From: Nakamurella panacisegetis
Lineage (GTDB): Bacteria; Actinomycetota; Actinomycetes; Mycobacteriales; Nakamurellaceae
Assembly: GCF_900104535.1 (NCBI RefSeq)
Contig: NZ_LT629710.1
Coordinates: 2,418,001 to 2,482,000, forward strand
DNA length: 64,000 nucleotides
Reading direction: 5' to 3'
The translations under genes were made by a program, and so were the position numbers. Numbering within the stretch: position 1 is the stretch's first letter; each line of letters begins with the position of its first letter. Under the pieces are notes generated by a model. That model did not search any database. It worked only from the letters and a program-made list of their open reading frames with translations, and was not told the origin of the DNA. Below, one piece after another: positions 7,842 through 15,941 of the stretch.

Positions 7842-9518
7842 CTACTTGGTGTGCCGGTAGAACGGCGCGTCGGACGGAGCCAGCGGAGCGCGGCCCAGGA
7901 TCAGGTCGGCCGCCTTCTCGGCCAGCATCATCACCGGCGCGTAGATGTTGCCGTTCGTGACGTACGGCATGACGGACGCATCGACCACGCGCAGGCCCTG
8001 GGTGCCGTGCACCCGCATGGTGGCCGGGTCGACCACGGCGAACGGATCCGACGCGGGGCCCATCTTGGCCGTGCACGACGGGTGCAGAGCCGTCTCGGCG
8101 TCGGCCGCCACCCAGTCCAGGATCTCGCGGTCGGTGGAGACCGAGGGGCCGGGTGAGGTCTCGCCGCCGTTGTACGGGGCCATGGCCGGCTGGTTCAGGA
8201 TGTCCCGGGCCACCCGGATCGATTCCACCCACTCCCGCTTGTCCTGGTCGGTGGACAGGTAGTTGAACCGCAGGGCCGGGTGCTTGCGCGGATCGGTGGA
8301 GGTGATCTTCAAGGTCCCGCGGGCGTCGGAGTACATCGGGCCGACGTGCACCTGGTAACCGTGGCCGGTGCGGTTCACCTCCTCGGACACCGACCCGTCG
8401 TACCGGACGGCGATCGGCAGGAAGTGGAACATCAGGTTCGGGTACTCGACGTCCTCGTTGGACCGGACGAACCCGCCACCCTCGAAGTGGTTGGTGGCGG
8501 CCGGGCCCTTCCGGGCCAGGATCCATTCCAGACCGATGAACGGCTGGCGCAGCTTGCTCAGGTACGGCTGCATCGTCACCGGCTCGGTGCAGGCGTACTG
8601 GATGTAGACCTCGAGGTGGTCCTGCAGATTGGCGCCGACCCCGGGCAGGTCGACCACCGAGCGGATGCCGAGGGCGCGCAGTTCGTCGGCGTTGCCGACG
8701 CCGGAGAGCTGCAGCAGCTGCGGGGAGTTGATGGCGCCGCCGCAGAGGATGACCTCACCGGCGGTGGCCTTGTGGTTGCGGCCGTTGCGCGAGTAGGTGA
8801 CGCCCGTGGCGCGGGTGCCGTCGAAGGTGACGCCGGTGGCCAGGGCCCTGGTCAACACGGTCAGGTTCTTGCGGGACATGGCCGGCCGCAGGTAGGCCCG
8901 GGAGGCGGACAGGCGGCGACCCTTGTGCACGTTGCGGTCGAACGGGGCGAACCCCTCCTGCCGGAAGCCGTTGACGTCGTCGGTCAGCGGGTAGCCGGCC
9001 TGGACGGCCGCGTCGAAGAAGGCCCCGAAGAGCGGGTTGGTGGCCGGGCCGCGTTCCAGCACGAGCGGACCGGACCGGCCGCGCATCACGTCGTCACGGT
9101 CGGCGGCCAGGCAGTTCTCCATCCGCCGGAAGTAGGGCAGGCAGTGCGCCCAGTCCCAGTCGGACATGCCGGCGTCGGCGCCCCAGCGCTCGTAGTCAAG
9201 CGGGTTGCCCCGCTGGAAGATCATGCCGTTGATCGAGCTGGACCCGCCGAGGACCTTGCCCCGGGCGTGGGCGATCCGGCGCCCGTTCATGTGCGGTTCG
9301 GGCTCCGACTCGTACTGCCAGTCGTAGAAGCGGTTGCCGCTCGGGAAGGTCAGCGCGGCCGGCATCTGGATGAACAGGTCCCACGGGTAGTCGCTGCGCC
9401 CGGCCTCCAGGACCAGGACGGTGGAGTGTCCGTCGGCGGAGAGCCGGTCGGCCAGTACGGATCCGGCGCTGCCGCCGCCGACGATCACATAGTCAAAGGC
9501 GCTCTTCGGGGTGCTCAC
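7842..9518 (-). CDS. GMC-family FAD oxidoreductase (choline dehydrogenase-like)
   Basis: A 558-residue flavoenzyme that oxidises an alcohol. The FAD-binding [16 protein letters not shown] is at the N-terminus; [13 protein letters not shown] (GMC signature 1) and [16 protein letters not shown] (signature 2) follow. The C-terminal [10 protein letters not shown] and [18 protein letters not shown] carry the active-site His/Asn region and match the BetA/alcohol-dehydrogenase group. The start is GTG 9518, with AAGGAG 11 nt upstream; the longer in-frame start at 9554 would place that AAGGAG inside the gene. It is divergent from an IclR regulator. Next to a Rieske monooxygenase set, it may oxidise a choline-like or hydroxylated quaternary compound. 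The substrate is unproven. Confidence 0.85.
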   Translation of the reverse strand: MSTPKSAFDYVIVGGGSAGSVLADRLSADGHSTVLVLEAGRSDYPWDLFIQMPAALTFPSGNRFYDWQYESEPEPHMNGRRIAHARGKVLGGSSSINGMIFQRGNPLDYERWGADAGMSDWDWAHCLPYFRRMENCLAADRDDVMRGRSGPLVLERGPATNPLFGAFFDAAVQAGYPLTDDVNGFRQEGFAPFDRNVHKGRRLSASRAYLRPAMSRKNLTVLTRALATGVTFDGTRATGVTYSRNGRNHKATAGEVILCGGAINSPQLLQLSGVGNADELRALGIRSVVDLPGVGANLQDHLEVYIQYACTEPVTMQPYLSKLRQPFIGLEWILARKGPAATNHFEGGGFVRSNEDVEYPNLMFHFLPIAVRYDGSVSEEVNRTGHGYQVHVGPMYSDARGTLKITSTDPRKHPALRFNYLSTDQDKREWVESIRVARDILNQPAMAPYNGGETSPGPSVSTDREILDWVAADAETALHPSCTAKMGPASDPFAVVDPATMRVHGTQGLRVVDASVMPYVTNGNIYAPVMMLAEKAADLILGRAPLAPSDAPFYRHTK

Positions 9519-9593
9519 GGCGTGCGGTACTCCTTGTGGTCGGTCTTGCGACAAGTGACGGGCCAGGGGCTGAACAAGTCTCGTCCACCGCTT

Positions 9594-9616
9594 AGGGTTG
9601 CGTCATGGACAACCCT
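9594..9616. promoter_or_regulatory. Putative autoregulatory operator at the iclR start
   Basis: Perfect 7-bp inverted repeat AGGGTTG (9594-9600) / CAACCCT (9610-9616), spanning the presumed -10 TAGGGT (9593-9598) and the ATG at 9605. Its 10-bp core GGTTGCGTCA (9596-9605) recurs exactly at 11728-11737, upstream of the Rieske monooxygenase. Confidence 0.55.
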
Positions 9617-10405
9617 GCGGATGTGAGCTCGGACGACGGCGCGGCCAGACCCGCGAGCGCGGTGCAGTCCGTCGACCGCGCCATCACGGCTCTGGAGTTC
9701 CTGGCCCGTCGCGGCGAGGCCGGAGTGTCCGAGGTGGCGGCGGCGATCGGGGTGCACAAGTCCACCGCGTCGCGCTTGCTCGGTGCGCTGCAGGGGCGCG
9801 GCCTGATCGAGGCGGCCGGCGACCGGGGTCGCTACCGCCTGGGGTACGGCATCCTGCGGTTGGCCGGGGCGATGGGGGGCCGGCTGGACGTCACCAGTCA
9901 GGGTCGGGAGATCTGCGAGGAACTGGCCGAGCAGCTGGGCGAGACGGTGAACATCGCGGTGTTGCAGGGCGATCAGGTGATCAACGTCCACCAGGCCCAC
10001 GGCGGCGGGGCGATCTCGGTGAACAACTGGGTGGGCCGCCCGACGCCCCTGCACGCCACGTCGTCCGGCAAGGTCCTGCTCGCCTACCTGTCGAAGCCGT
10101 TGCAGGACAGGCTGATCGACGCCGGTCTGCACCGCTACACGGCGGTCACGGTGACCGACGGCCGGGTGCTCCGCCGTCAGCTGGCCCAGGTGCACGTCGA
10201 CGGGTACGCGATCACCGCCGAGGAGTACGAGACGGGACTGAACGCCGTGGCGGCGCCCGTCTTCGGTGCCGGCCCGGCCGCCATCGCCGCGGTGTCGGTC
10301 AGCGGGCCGGCCTATCGACTGCCGGTGGCCCAGCTGGGCGAGACCGCCCGGTCGGTCGTCGCGGCGGCGGCCCGCATCAGTGAACGCATGGGGCATCTCG
10401 GCTAA
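9605..10405 (+). CDS. IclR-family transcriptional regulator
   Basis: A 266-residue DNA-binding regulator. The N-terminal winged helix carries SVDRAITALEFLARRG and VSEVAAAIGVHKSTASRLLGAL (about residues 20-62). The C-terminal effector domain carries LHATSSGKVLLAYL (about residues 141-154) and GYAITAEEYETGLNAVAAPVF, as expected for IclR. TAGGGT lies six nt before the ATG, so the mRNA is likely leaderless. The inverted repeat over the start suggests autoregulation. It is divergent from the GMC gene and close to the Rieske/ferredoxin promoters that share its motif, so it probably controls this catabolic block. Confidence 0.9.
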   Translation: MDNPADVSSDDGAARPASAVQSVDRAITALEFLARRGEAGVSEVAAAIGVHKSTASRLLGALQGRGLIEAAGDRGRYRLGYGILRLAGAMGGRLDVTSQGREICEELAEQLGETVNIAVLQGDQVINVHQAHGGGAISVNNWVGRPTPLHATSSGKVLLAYLSKPLQDRLIDAGLHRYTAVTVTDGRVLRRQLAQVHVDGYAITAEEYETGLNAVAAPVFGAGPAAIAAVSVSGPAYRLPVAQLGETARSVVAAAARISERMGHLG

Positions 10406-10438
10406 CGCGGCGCCGGACGGGAGGGCCGGCCGGGGCCC

Positions 10439-10519
10439 GCATGGATCAACTTCCACGGTTTGGGACCGGTGGGATGCGAGTGAACAAGTTCGTCCAGGCC
10501 TGAGAAGTTGATCCATGCC
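10439..10519 (-). repeat. Dispersed palindrome-ended element, copy 2
   Basis: An 81-bp copy running from GCATGGATCAACTT to AAGTTGATCCATGCC (10505-10519), inverted relative to copies 1 and 3. The two outer bases changed together (CATGG/CCATG instead of CGTGG/CCACG), so the arms still pair. It fills the gap between the convergent iclR and Rieske genes. Confidence 0.85.
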
Positions 10520-10528
10520 GAACCCGGG

Positions 10529-11650
10529 TCAAGCCTGGATCTTGTTCTGCAGCCAGTCGTGGAACAGGCCGATGTGGTGCTCGCTGGGCACCAGCACCCC
10601 GCCGTCGCGGTACACGCGGGACGACATGGCCGGCTGGCAGCGCTCGCAGGCGTCGAAGTCCTGCCGGTTGACCCGGTCGAACAACTCGACCGACTTGCTG
10701 ACGTCCTTGCCCTGCTCGACGACGCTGGGTAGGTACAGCCAGTCGCACTCGACGATGGTGCGGTCGGCGGCCATCGGGTACATGCGGTGGAAGATGATGT
10801 GGTCGGGCACCATGTTGATGAAGACCTGCGGCTTGACCGTGATGGCGTAGTACTTGCGGTCCTGGTCGGGATCGATGCCCGGCAGCACCTCGAGACCCTC
10901 TGACCCGTCGACGGTGAAACCCTTGACGTCCTGCGCGAAGTCGGCGCCGTGGTTGACGAAGAACTGAGCGGCGTATCCGTCGGCGAATTCCGGCAGCACC
11001 TCGGTCAGCTCCGGGTGGATGGTCGCGCAGTGGTAGCACTCCATGAAGTTCTCGATGATCAGCTTCCAGTTGGCCTGCACGTCGTAGACGATGCGGCGGC
11101 CGACGGACAGCGTGTCGACCTGGTAGTGATCGAGGTTCGCCACCTCGCCGAGCCGGTCGACGACCTCCTGCAGGACGGTGCCCTCGAACGACGGCGGCTC
11201 GTCGGCCAGGCTCACCCAGACGTATCCCAGCCACTCCCTCAGGTGCACCTTGCGCAGGCCGTACTCGACCCGGTCGACATCCGGCATCTTGGTCAGATTC
11301 GGTGCGGCGATGAGCTTTCCGTCGAGGTCGTAGGTCCAGGCGTGGTACGGGCACTGGAAGGCGCGGGCCACCTCGCCGGCCGCCTCGGTGCACAACTTGG
11401 CGCCGCGGTGCCGGCAGATGTTGAAGAACGCCCTGACCTCGCCCTTGCGGCTGCGGGAGATCAGGATCGACTCGCTGCCGACCTGCACGGTGCGGAAGCT
11501 GCCCGGCGTCGGGATGTCCGACGAGCGAATCGCACAGAACCACATGTCCTCGAAGATCTTCGCCTGCTCCAGCGCGAAGATCTGGGGGTCGGTGTAGAAG
11601 TGTCCGGGCAGCGTGGAGATCAGCGATTCGGGCAGTTCGGTGGTGGTCAT
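10529..11650 (-). CDS. Rieske non-heme iron monooxygenase, alpha subunit (glycine betaine/choline monooxygenase-like)
   Basis: A 373-residue oxygenase component. The Rieske [2Fe-2S] ligands are CRH (Cys79, His81) and CPYH (Cys100, His103). The mononuclear-iron motif is NFMECYHCATIHPEL with His207 and His212. The overall layout and the FQCPYHAWTYDLDGKL stretch resemble GbcA-like oxygenases that demethylate quaternary amines, but aromatic substrates are not excluded. Start 11650 is taken because AAGGTGAT precedes it at proper spacing; an upstream in-frame ATG (11671) lacks this. Electrons would come from the ferredoxin and reductase encoded next (11797-13355). The promoter carries repeated GATGCAACG half-sites. 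Confidence 0.88.
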   Translation of the reverse strand: MTTTELPESLISTLPGHFYTDPQIFALEQAKIFEDMWFCAIRSSDIPTPGSFRTVQVGSESILISRSRKGEVRAFFNICRHRGAKLCTEAAGEVARAFQCPYHAWTYDLDGKLIAAPNLTKMPDVDRVEYGLRKVHLREWLGYVWVSLADEPPSFEGTVLQEVVDRLGEVANLDHYQVDTLSVGRRIVYDVQANWKLIIENFMECYHCATIHPELTEVLPEFADGYAAQFFVNHGADFAQDVKGFTVDGSEGLEVLPGIDPDQDRKYYAITVKPQVFINMVPDHIIFHRMYPMAADRTIVECDWLYLPSVVEQGKDVSKSVELFDRVNRQDFDACERCQPAMSSRVYRDGGVLVPSEHHIGLFHDWLQNKIQA

Positions 11651-11727
11651 GGCAATCACCTTCGCGGTCACGGCAGGAATCGGGCGGAGAGAGCAGCGGG
11701 AGAGGCAGATGATGCGGCGGCGGAGCT

Positions 11728-11765
11728 GGTTGCGTCAGATGCAACGCGTTCTGCTGGATGCAACG
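11728..11765. promoter_or_regulatory. Putative IclR operator upstream of the Rieske monooxygenase
   Basis: GGTTGCGTCA at 11728-11737 is identical to the site at the iclR start. It forms the inverted repeat GTTGC-N7-GCAAC (11729-11745). GATGCAACG occurs at 11738-11746 and again at 11757-11765 (19-bp period). The sites lie 80-115 bp upstream of the monooxygenase start, between it and the reductase gene. Confidence 0.5.
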
Positions 11766-11796
11766 AGGCTAGTCTCCGGCGGGTGAGCCGGGGCTG

Positions 11797-13017
11797 TCAA
11801 GGGTGGGTCGGTGATGGGTCGGACTGGGACGGGACGACGCGCCCGGGCGGGCCGGACAACTGCTTGCGCCAGCGGGTGAACAGCTTGGGCTGGTTCATGC
11901 CCAGCACGGCGACCGGTTCGCCGTCCCGGCGGTAGACGGCCAGGATGTCGTGGGTCTCGGCACTCCCGGCCTCGATGGTGACCTCCTCGGTGCCGTCCCG
12001 GCGCCCGGTGAACTGGATCTTCACGCCGTACTGGTCCGACCAGAAGTACGGCGGCCGCAACGGGGTGGTGGGGGGATGGCCCAGCATCGCGCCGACCATG
12101 ACGGCCGGCCGGTCGCGCGAGTCGGTCCAGTGCTCGATGCGGTGGTGCCGACCGCGGACGTCATCGAACCAGGCCGAGCAGTCGCCGACGGCGAACACGC
12201 CGGCGAAGTTGGTGGCGCCGACCGCATCGCAGACCACGCCCCCGCCGGAGCCCGGCGCCGCCAGGTCGAGTCCGCTGCCTTCGAGCCACTCAACCGCCGG
12301 TACGGCGCCGATGCCGGCCACCACCACGTCGGCCGGGACCTCGGTGCCGTCGGCCAGGAGCACGCCGGTGACCCGCTCGGTGCCCAGCAGGCCGGCCACC
12401 GCCACGCCGCATCGCAGGGCGACTCCGTTCGCCTCGTGCAGACCGGCCACGACGCGTCCCATCTCGGGGCCCAGTGGGCCGGCCAACGGCGCCGGGGCCG
12501 CTTCGATGACGGTCACGTCGATTCCCAGACCTCTTGCCGTCGAGGCGATCTCGGCTCCGATGAAGCCGGCCCCGATGACCGCCAGCCGGACACCGGGTTT
12601 CAGTTCCTCGCGCAGGGCGGCCGCGTCGGCCAGGGTGCGGACGGTGTGCACGCCGGCCGGGGCGCCGGGCATTCGCCGGGCCCGTGAGCCGGTGGCGATG
12701 ACCACCGCGTCGGAGGCGATCAGAGTGCCGTCGTCCAGGGCGACGGTACGGGTGACCGGGTCGAGCCCGATCGCGTGCACGCCGAGGACCCACTGCGCGT
12801 CCAGCGCCTCGTCCTCCAGTTCCAGGGCCAGCTCCGAGACTCCGGTGAGACCGGCCAGGAAGTCCTTGGACAGCGGGGGGCGGTCGTAGGGACGGACACT
12901 CTCGTCGCCGATGACGGTGATCGTGCCGGTGAAGCCCTGCTGTCGCAACGCCTTCGCGGTGGCATGCCCGGCCAGGCCGGCGCCCACCACGGTCACCGAG
13001 GTCGGGAGGCCGGTCAA
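11797..13017 (-). CDS. FAD-dependent ferredoxin reductase (NAD(P)H oxidoreductase)
   Basis: A 406-residue pyridine-nucleotide-disulfide-type flavoprotein that feeds electrons from NAD(P)H to the Rieske ferredoxin. Visible: the FAD-binding VTVVGAGLAGHATAKALR at the N-terminus, the second dinucleotide fold LAVIGAGFIGAEIASTARGLG (about residues 146-166), and VFAVGDCSAWFD near residue 300. A C-terminal reductase domain (EHWTDSRDRPAVM) is typical of BphA4/CamA-type enzymes. TTG 13017 overlaps the ferredoxin stop (TTGA), which supports translational coupling. The longer frame to 13176 would overlap most of the ferredoxin gene and was rejected. Confidence 0.88.
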   Translation of the reverse strand: MTGLPTSVTVVGAGLAGHATAKALRQQGFTGTITVIGDESVRPYDRPPLSKDFLAGLTGVSELALELEDEALDAQWVLGVHAIGLDPVTRTVALDDGTLIASDAVVIATGSRARRMPGAPAGVHTVRTLADAAALREELKPGVRLAVIGAGFIGAEIASTARGLGIDVTVIEAAPAPLAGPLGPEMGRVVAGLHEANGVALRCGVAVAGLLGTERVTGVLLADGTEVPADVVVAGIGAVPAVEWLEGSGLDLAAPGSGGGVVCDAVGATNFAGVFAVGDCSAWFDDVRGRHHRIEHWTDSRDRPAVMVGAMLGHPPTTPLRPPYFWSDQYGVKIQFTGRRDGTEEVTIEAGSAETHDILAVYRRDGEPVAVLGMNQPKLFTRWRKQLSGPPGRVVPSQSDPSPTHP

Positions 13018-13355
13018 ACCGAAACGCCGGGCGGGAGGTTGGGGGCATCCTGCGACAGCGTCACGAAGATGTCCCCGTCGGTCACCGTCACGGCGTGGGT
13101 GCGGACGCCGCGCTTGGCCGGAGGGGCGTCGACGGCACCGGTCCGGAGGTCGAACCTGGACGCGTGCAGCGGGCACTCGATCTCGCAGCCCTCGAGCCAG
13201 CCGTCGGCCAGTGAGGCGTCCTGGTGGGTGCAGGTGTCGTCGATGGCGTACACCTCGCCGTCATCGGTGTGGAACACCGCGATCGGCGGGGATACGTCGT
13301 CGACTCGGATGGCTTCGCCGGCCGGCAGGTCAGCAAGCGGGCAGATCCGCAACAC
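13014..13355 (-). CDS. Rieske-type [2Fe-2S] ferredoxin
   Basis: A 113-residue small electron carrier. The cluster ligands are CTH (in DDTCTHQDASLADG) and CPLH (in IECPLHASRFD). The fold continues to the usual DGDIFVTLS strand. GTG 13355 is chosen because GAGG lies six nt upstream and gives the family-typical opening LRICPLADLP; in-frame ATGs at 13361 and 13367 are possible. It is the first gene of a two-gene operon with the reductase, and probable partner of the monooxygenase at 10529. Upstream, GTTGCGTAG (complement of 13394-13402) resembles the proposed IclR half-site. Confidence 0.88.
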   Translation of the reverse strand: MLRICPLADLPAGEAIRVDDVSPPIAVFHTDDGEVYAIDDTCTHQDASLADGWLEGCEIECPLHASRFDLRTGAVDAPPAKRGVRTHAVTVTDGDIFVTLSQDAPNLPPGVSV

Positions 13356-13393
13356 AGGCATCCTCATTTGCGCTAGGCACAACCCGATTCGTA

Positions 13394-13402
13394 CTACGCA
13401 AC
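13394..13402 (-). promoter_or_regulatory. GTTGCG half-site upstream of the ferredoxin gene
   Basis: CTACGCAAC on the plus strand reads GTTGCGTAG toward the ferredoxin gene and matches the GTTGCGTC core found at 9597 and 11729. A related GGGTTGTGC lies at 13378-13386. It is a single weak site and only suggestive. Confidence 0.3.
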
Positions 13403-13539
13403 AGCTTCGAGCAGTGCTGTGGCCCTGTCAAGGCATTGCGCCCGCCTTCGGCGAGATGTTCGGCCGACGTGATCTCGACGAAACCTGCGGAGCCGATCTC
13501 GGAGAATCGGCGACGCGCTCCGGTCCGTTCGCGGCCGTC

Positions 13540-13618
13540 GGCCGTACCTATCGGGCCGTACCTATCGGGCCGTACCTATCGGGCCGGACCTATCGGGCCG
13601 TACCTATCCGGACCTATC
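13540..13618 (-). repeat. 14-bp tandem array that includes the stop codon of the SDR gene
   Basis: On the minus strand the SDR gene ends ACGGCCCGATAG. Downstream there is one 10-bp unit GTCCGGATAG, then five units of GTACGGCCCGATAG or close variants (13540-13608); the last is cut by one base. Every unit carries the TAG. The 14-bp period means the copies are not in the gene's reading frame. Confidence 0.85.
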
Positions 13619-14381
13619 GGGCCGTCCAGCCGCCGTCGATGGCCAGGGTCACCCCGGTGATCAACGACGCCGCCGGCGAGGCCAGGAAGACCACCGCGCC
13701 CGAGACCTCCCGCGGCACGCCGATCCGGTGCAGGGCAGCGATCCGCTCGAGTGTGTCCGTCTCGAAGGCCGGATCGGACAGCGCAGCACCGGTGCCGTCG
13801 GTGCGGATGAACGTCGGGGCGACCGCGTTGACCCGGATCCCGTACTCGCCCCACTCGACCGCGTGGGCCTTGGTCATGTGGACCACCGCGGCCTTGCTCA
13901 CGCAGTACGACGATTCGCCGGGCAACGCGACCAGGCCGGCCTGCGACGCGATGTTGACGATCGCGCCGGTGTGCCGGGGACGCATGTGTCTCGCCGCATG
14001 CTGGGACAGGAAGAAGGTGGACCGGGTGTTGAGAGCCCAGACGGCGTCGAAGTCCTCCTCGGTCACGTCGATGGCCGCGTCGTTGATCCCGCCGCCGGCG
14101 TTGTTGACCAGGATGTCCAACTGGCCGAGTTCGGTGATCGCCCGGTCGATCGCGCTCCGGCTGCCGGTCAGATCGGTCACGTCCATCGGCACCACGACGG
14201 CGCGGCCACCGTCGCGCCGGATGAGCTCGGCCAGTTCGCCGCCCGCCTCCGGACGCCGCACACCCAGCGCGACGGCCGCCCCGGCGCCGGCCAGCTCGAG
14301 CGCGATGGCCCGTCCGAGCCCACGGTTGGCACCGGAGACCAGGGCGACCTGGCCGGTCAGATCGAAGGGGGACGACGTCAT
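13614..14381 (-). CDS. Short-chain dehydrogenase/reductase (SDR, classical)
   Basis: A 255-residue NAD(P)-dependent oxidoreductase. Cofactor motif SGANRGLG (about residues 14-21), NNAGG, catalytic Ser in IVNIASQAG, and YCVSK (YxxxK) are all present. The C-terminal AIDGGWT is typical of the gluconate 5-dehydrogenase / 3-oxoacyl reductase-like group. ATG 14381 gives the family-typical N-terminus; longer frames add an unsupported tail. It is divergent from ybaB and downstream-facing toward the ferredoxin operon, so it may take part in the same oxidative pathway. Its 3' end is part of a 14-bp tandem array. Confidence 0.87.
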   Translation of the reverse strand: MTSSPFDLTGQVALVSGANRGLGRAIALELAGAGAAVALGVRRPEAGGELAELIRRDGGRAVVVPMDVTDLTGSRSAIDRAITELGQLDILVNNAGGGINDAAIDVTEEDFDAVWALNTRSTFFLSQHAARHMRPRHTGAIVNIASQAGLVALPGESSYCVSKAAVVHMTKAHAVEWGEYGIRVNAVAPTFIRTDGTGAALSDPAFETDTLERIAALHRIGVPREVSGAVVFLASPAASLITGVTLAIDGGWTAR

Positions 14382-14545
14382 GGCTGGCTCTGTTCTCTCG
14401 GCGTGGCCGACCCGGGGCGTGGTCGATCGGAACACCAGCATGGACGATGACGCCGCCGGGGCGAAGGACGACCATCCGCCCGTAGGCTGGAGCCGTACGT
14501 CCGGACCGACCGTCCGGCGCGACCGACGTGAGGTGAGGATCCGCC

Positions 14546-14977
14546 ATGATGCCCGGCATGCCCGATCTGCAGTCCCTGCTGCAGCACGCCCAGCAGATGC
14601 AGGCCGATATGGCGCAGGCGCAGGCCGATATGGCCGCGGCCGAGTTCACCGGCCACGCCGGCAGCGGGCTGGTGCAGGCGACGGTGTCCGGCGACGGGCA
14701 GTTGAAGGCCCTGGTGATCGACCCGTCGGTGGTCGACCCGACGGACGTCGAGACGCTGGCCGACCTGGTCATCGCCGCGGTCCGTGACGCGACGCGAGCC
14801 GCGACCGAGTCGGCCGAGCAGACCATGGGCGCGATGGCCGGACCGCCGGCCGGGCTCGACCTGTCCGCGTTCGGCCTGCCGACGATCGATGGCTTCCCGG
14901 CGGACGACGACGATGACGAGTTCGACGACGACGACGAAGACGACGCTCCGGCCGCTCTGCCCCCGTCGGGAGCCTAG
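14546..14977 (+). CDS. ybaB: YbaB/EbfC family nucleoid-associated protein
   Basis: A 143-residue DNA-binding dimer. The N-terminal coiled-coil ([19 protein letters not shown]) and the beta segment around [21 protein letters not shown] match the family. The C-terminus carries a long acidic run of Asp/Glu (residues about 117-133), longer than in most YbaB proteins. GAGGTGAGG lies upstream of the ATG. The stop is four bases before recR, the classic pairing. Confidence 0.92.
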   Translation: MMPGMPDLQSLLQHAQQMQADMAQAQADMAAAEFTGHAGSGLVQATVSGDGQLKALVIDPSVVDPTDVETLADLVIAAVRDATRAATESAEQTMGAMAGPPAGLDLSAFGLPTIDGFPADDDDDEFDDDDEDDAPAALPPSGA

Positions 14978-14981
14978 AGGC

Positions 14982-15584
<603 letters not shown>

Positions 15585-15941
15585 CCGGTAGTACTCCCGG
15601 CCCGGACGGGCTCTCTTGCCTGCCGGTTTCCCGTTCACGAGCGGCGGGACTTCTTGCGTCGGGGACGGCCCCCGACCGGCAGATTGTGCGTTGTTCGATC
15701 GCGCAACGGCGCCATTTCTCGAAGCGGCCCTACCACGCCCATGTGTCGGACACGCCGACTCCAGTTTTCGCAAGAGTTCCCCAAACGTGACCCACGGTCA
15801 TCACAGGTGACAAGACCCTGGCGTACTGTCCTGAAAATCGCCCGACGCCGGTCACCCGTGAGCCGGGCACCCGGTTCGGCTGTCCGCTGTAGTTTCTCGT
15901 CCCCAGTCAGGCCCGCCTGCGGGCCGACGGAAAGAGGTTCC
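15585..15941. other. Intergenic region before the peptide ABC operon
   Basis: 357 bp without a supportable gene. It holds a 7-bp-stem hairpin GGCCCGC-CT-GCGGGCC (15910-15925) just upstream of the AAAGAGG ribosome site of the binding-protein gene, which could modulate initiation. TACTGT at 15824-15829 is a possible -10 with no clear -35 box. GC content is slightly lower than in the flanks. Confidence 0.5.
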
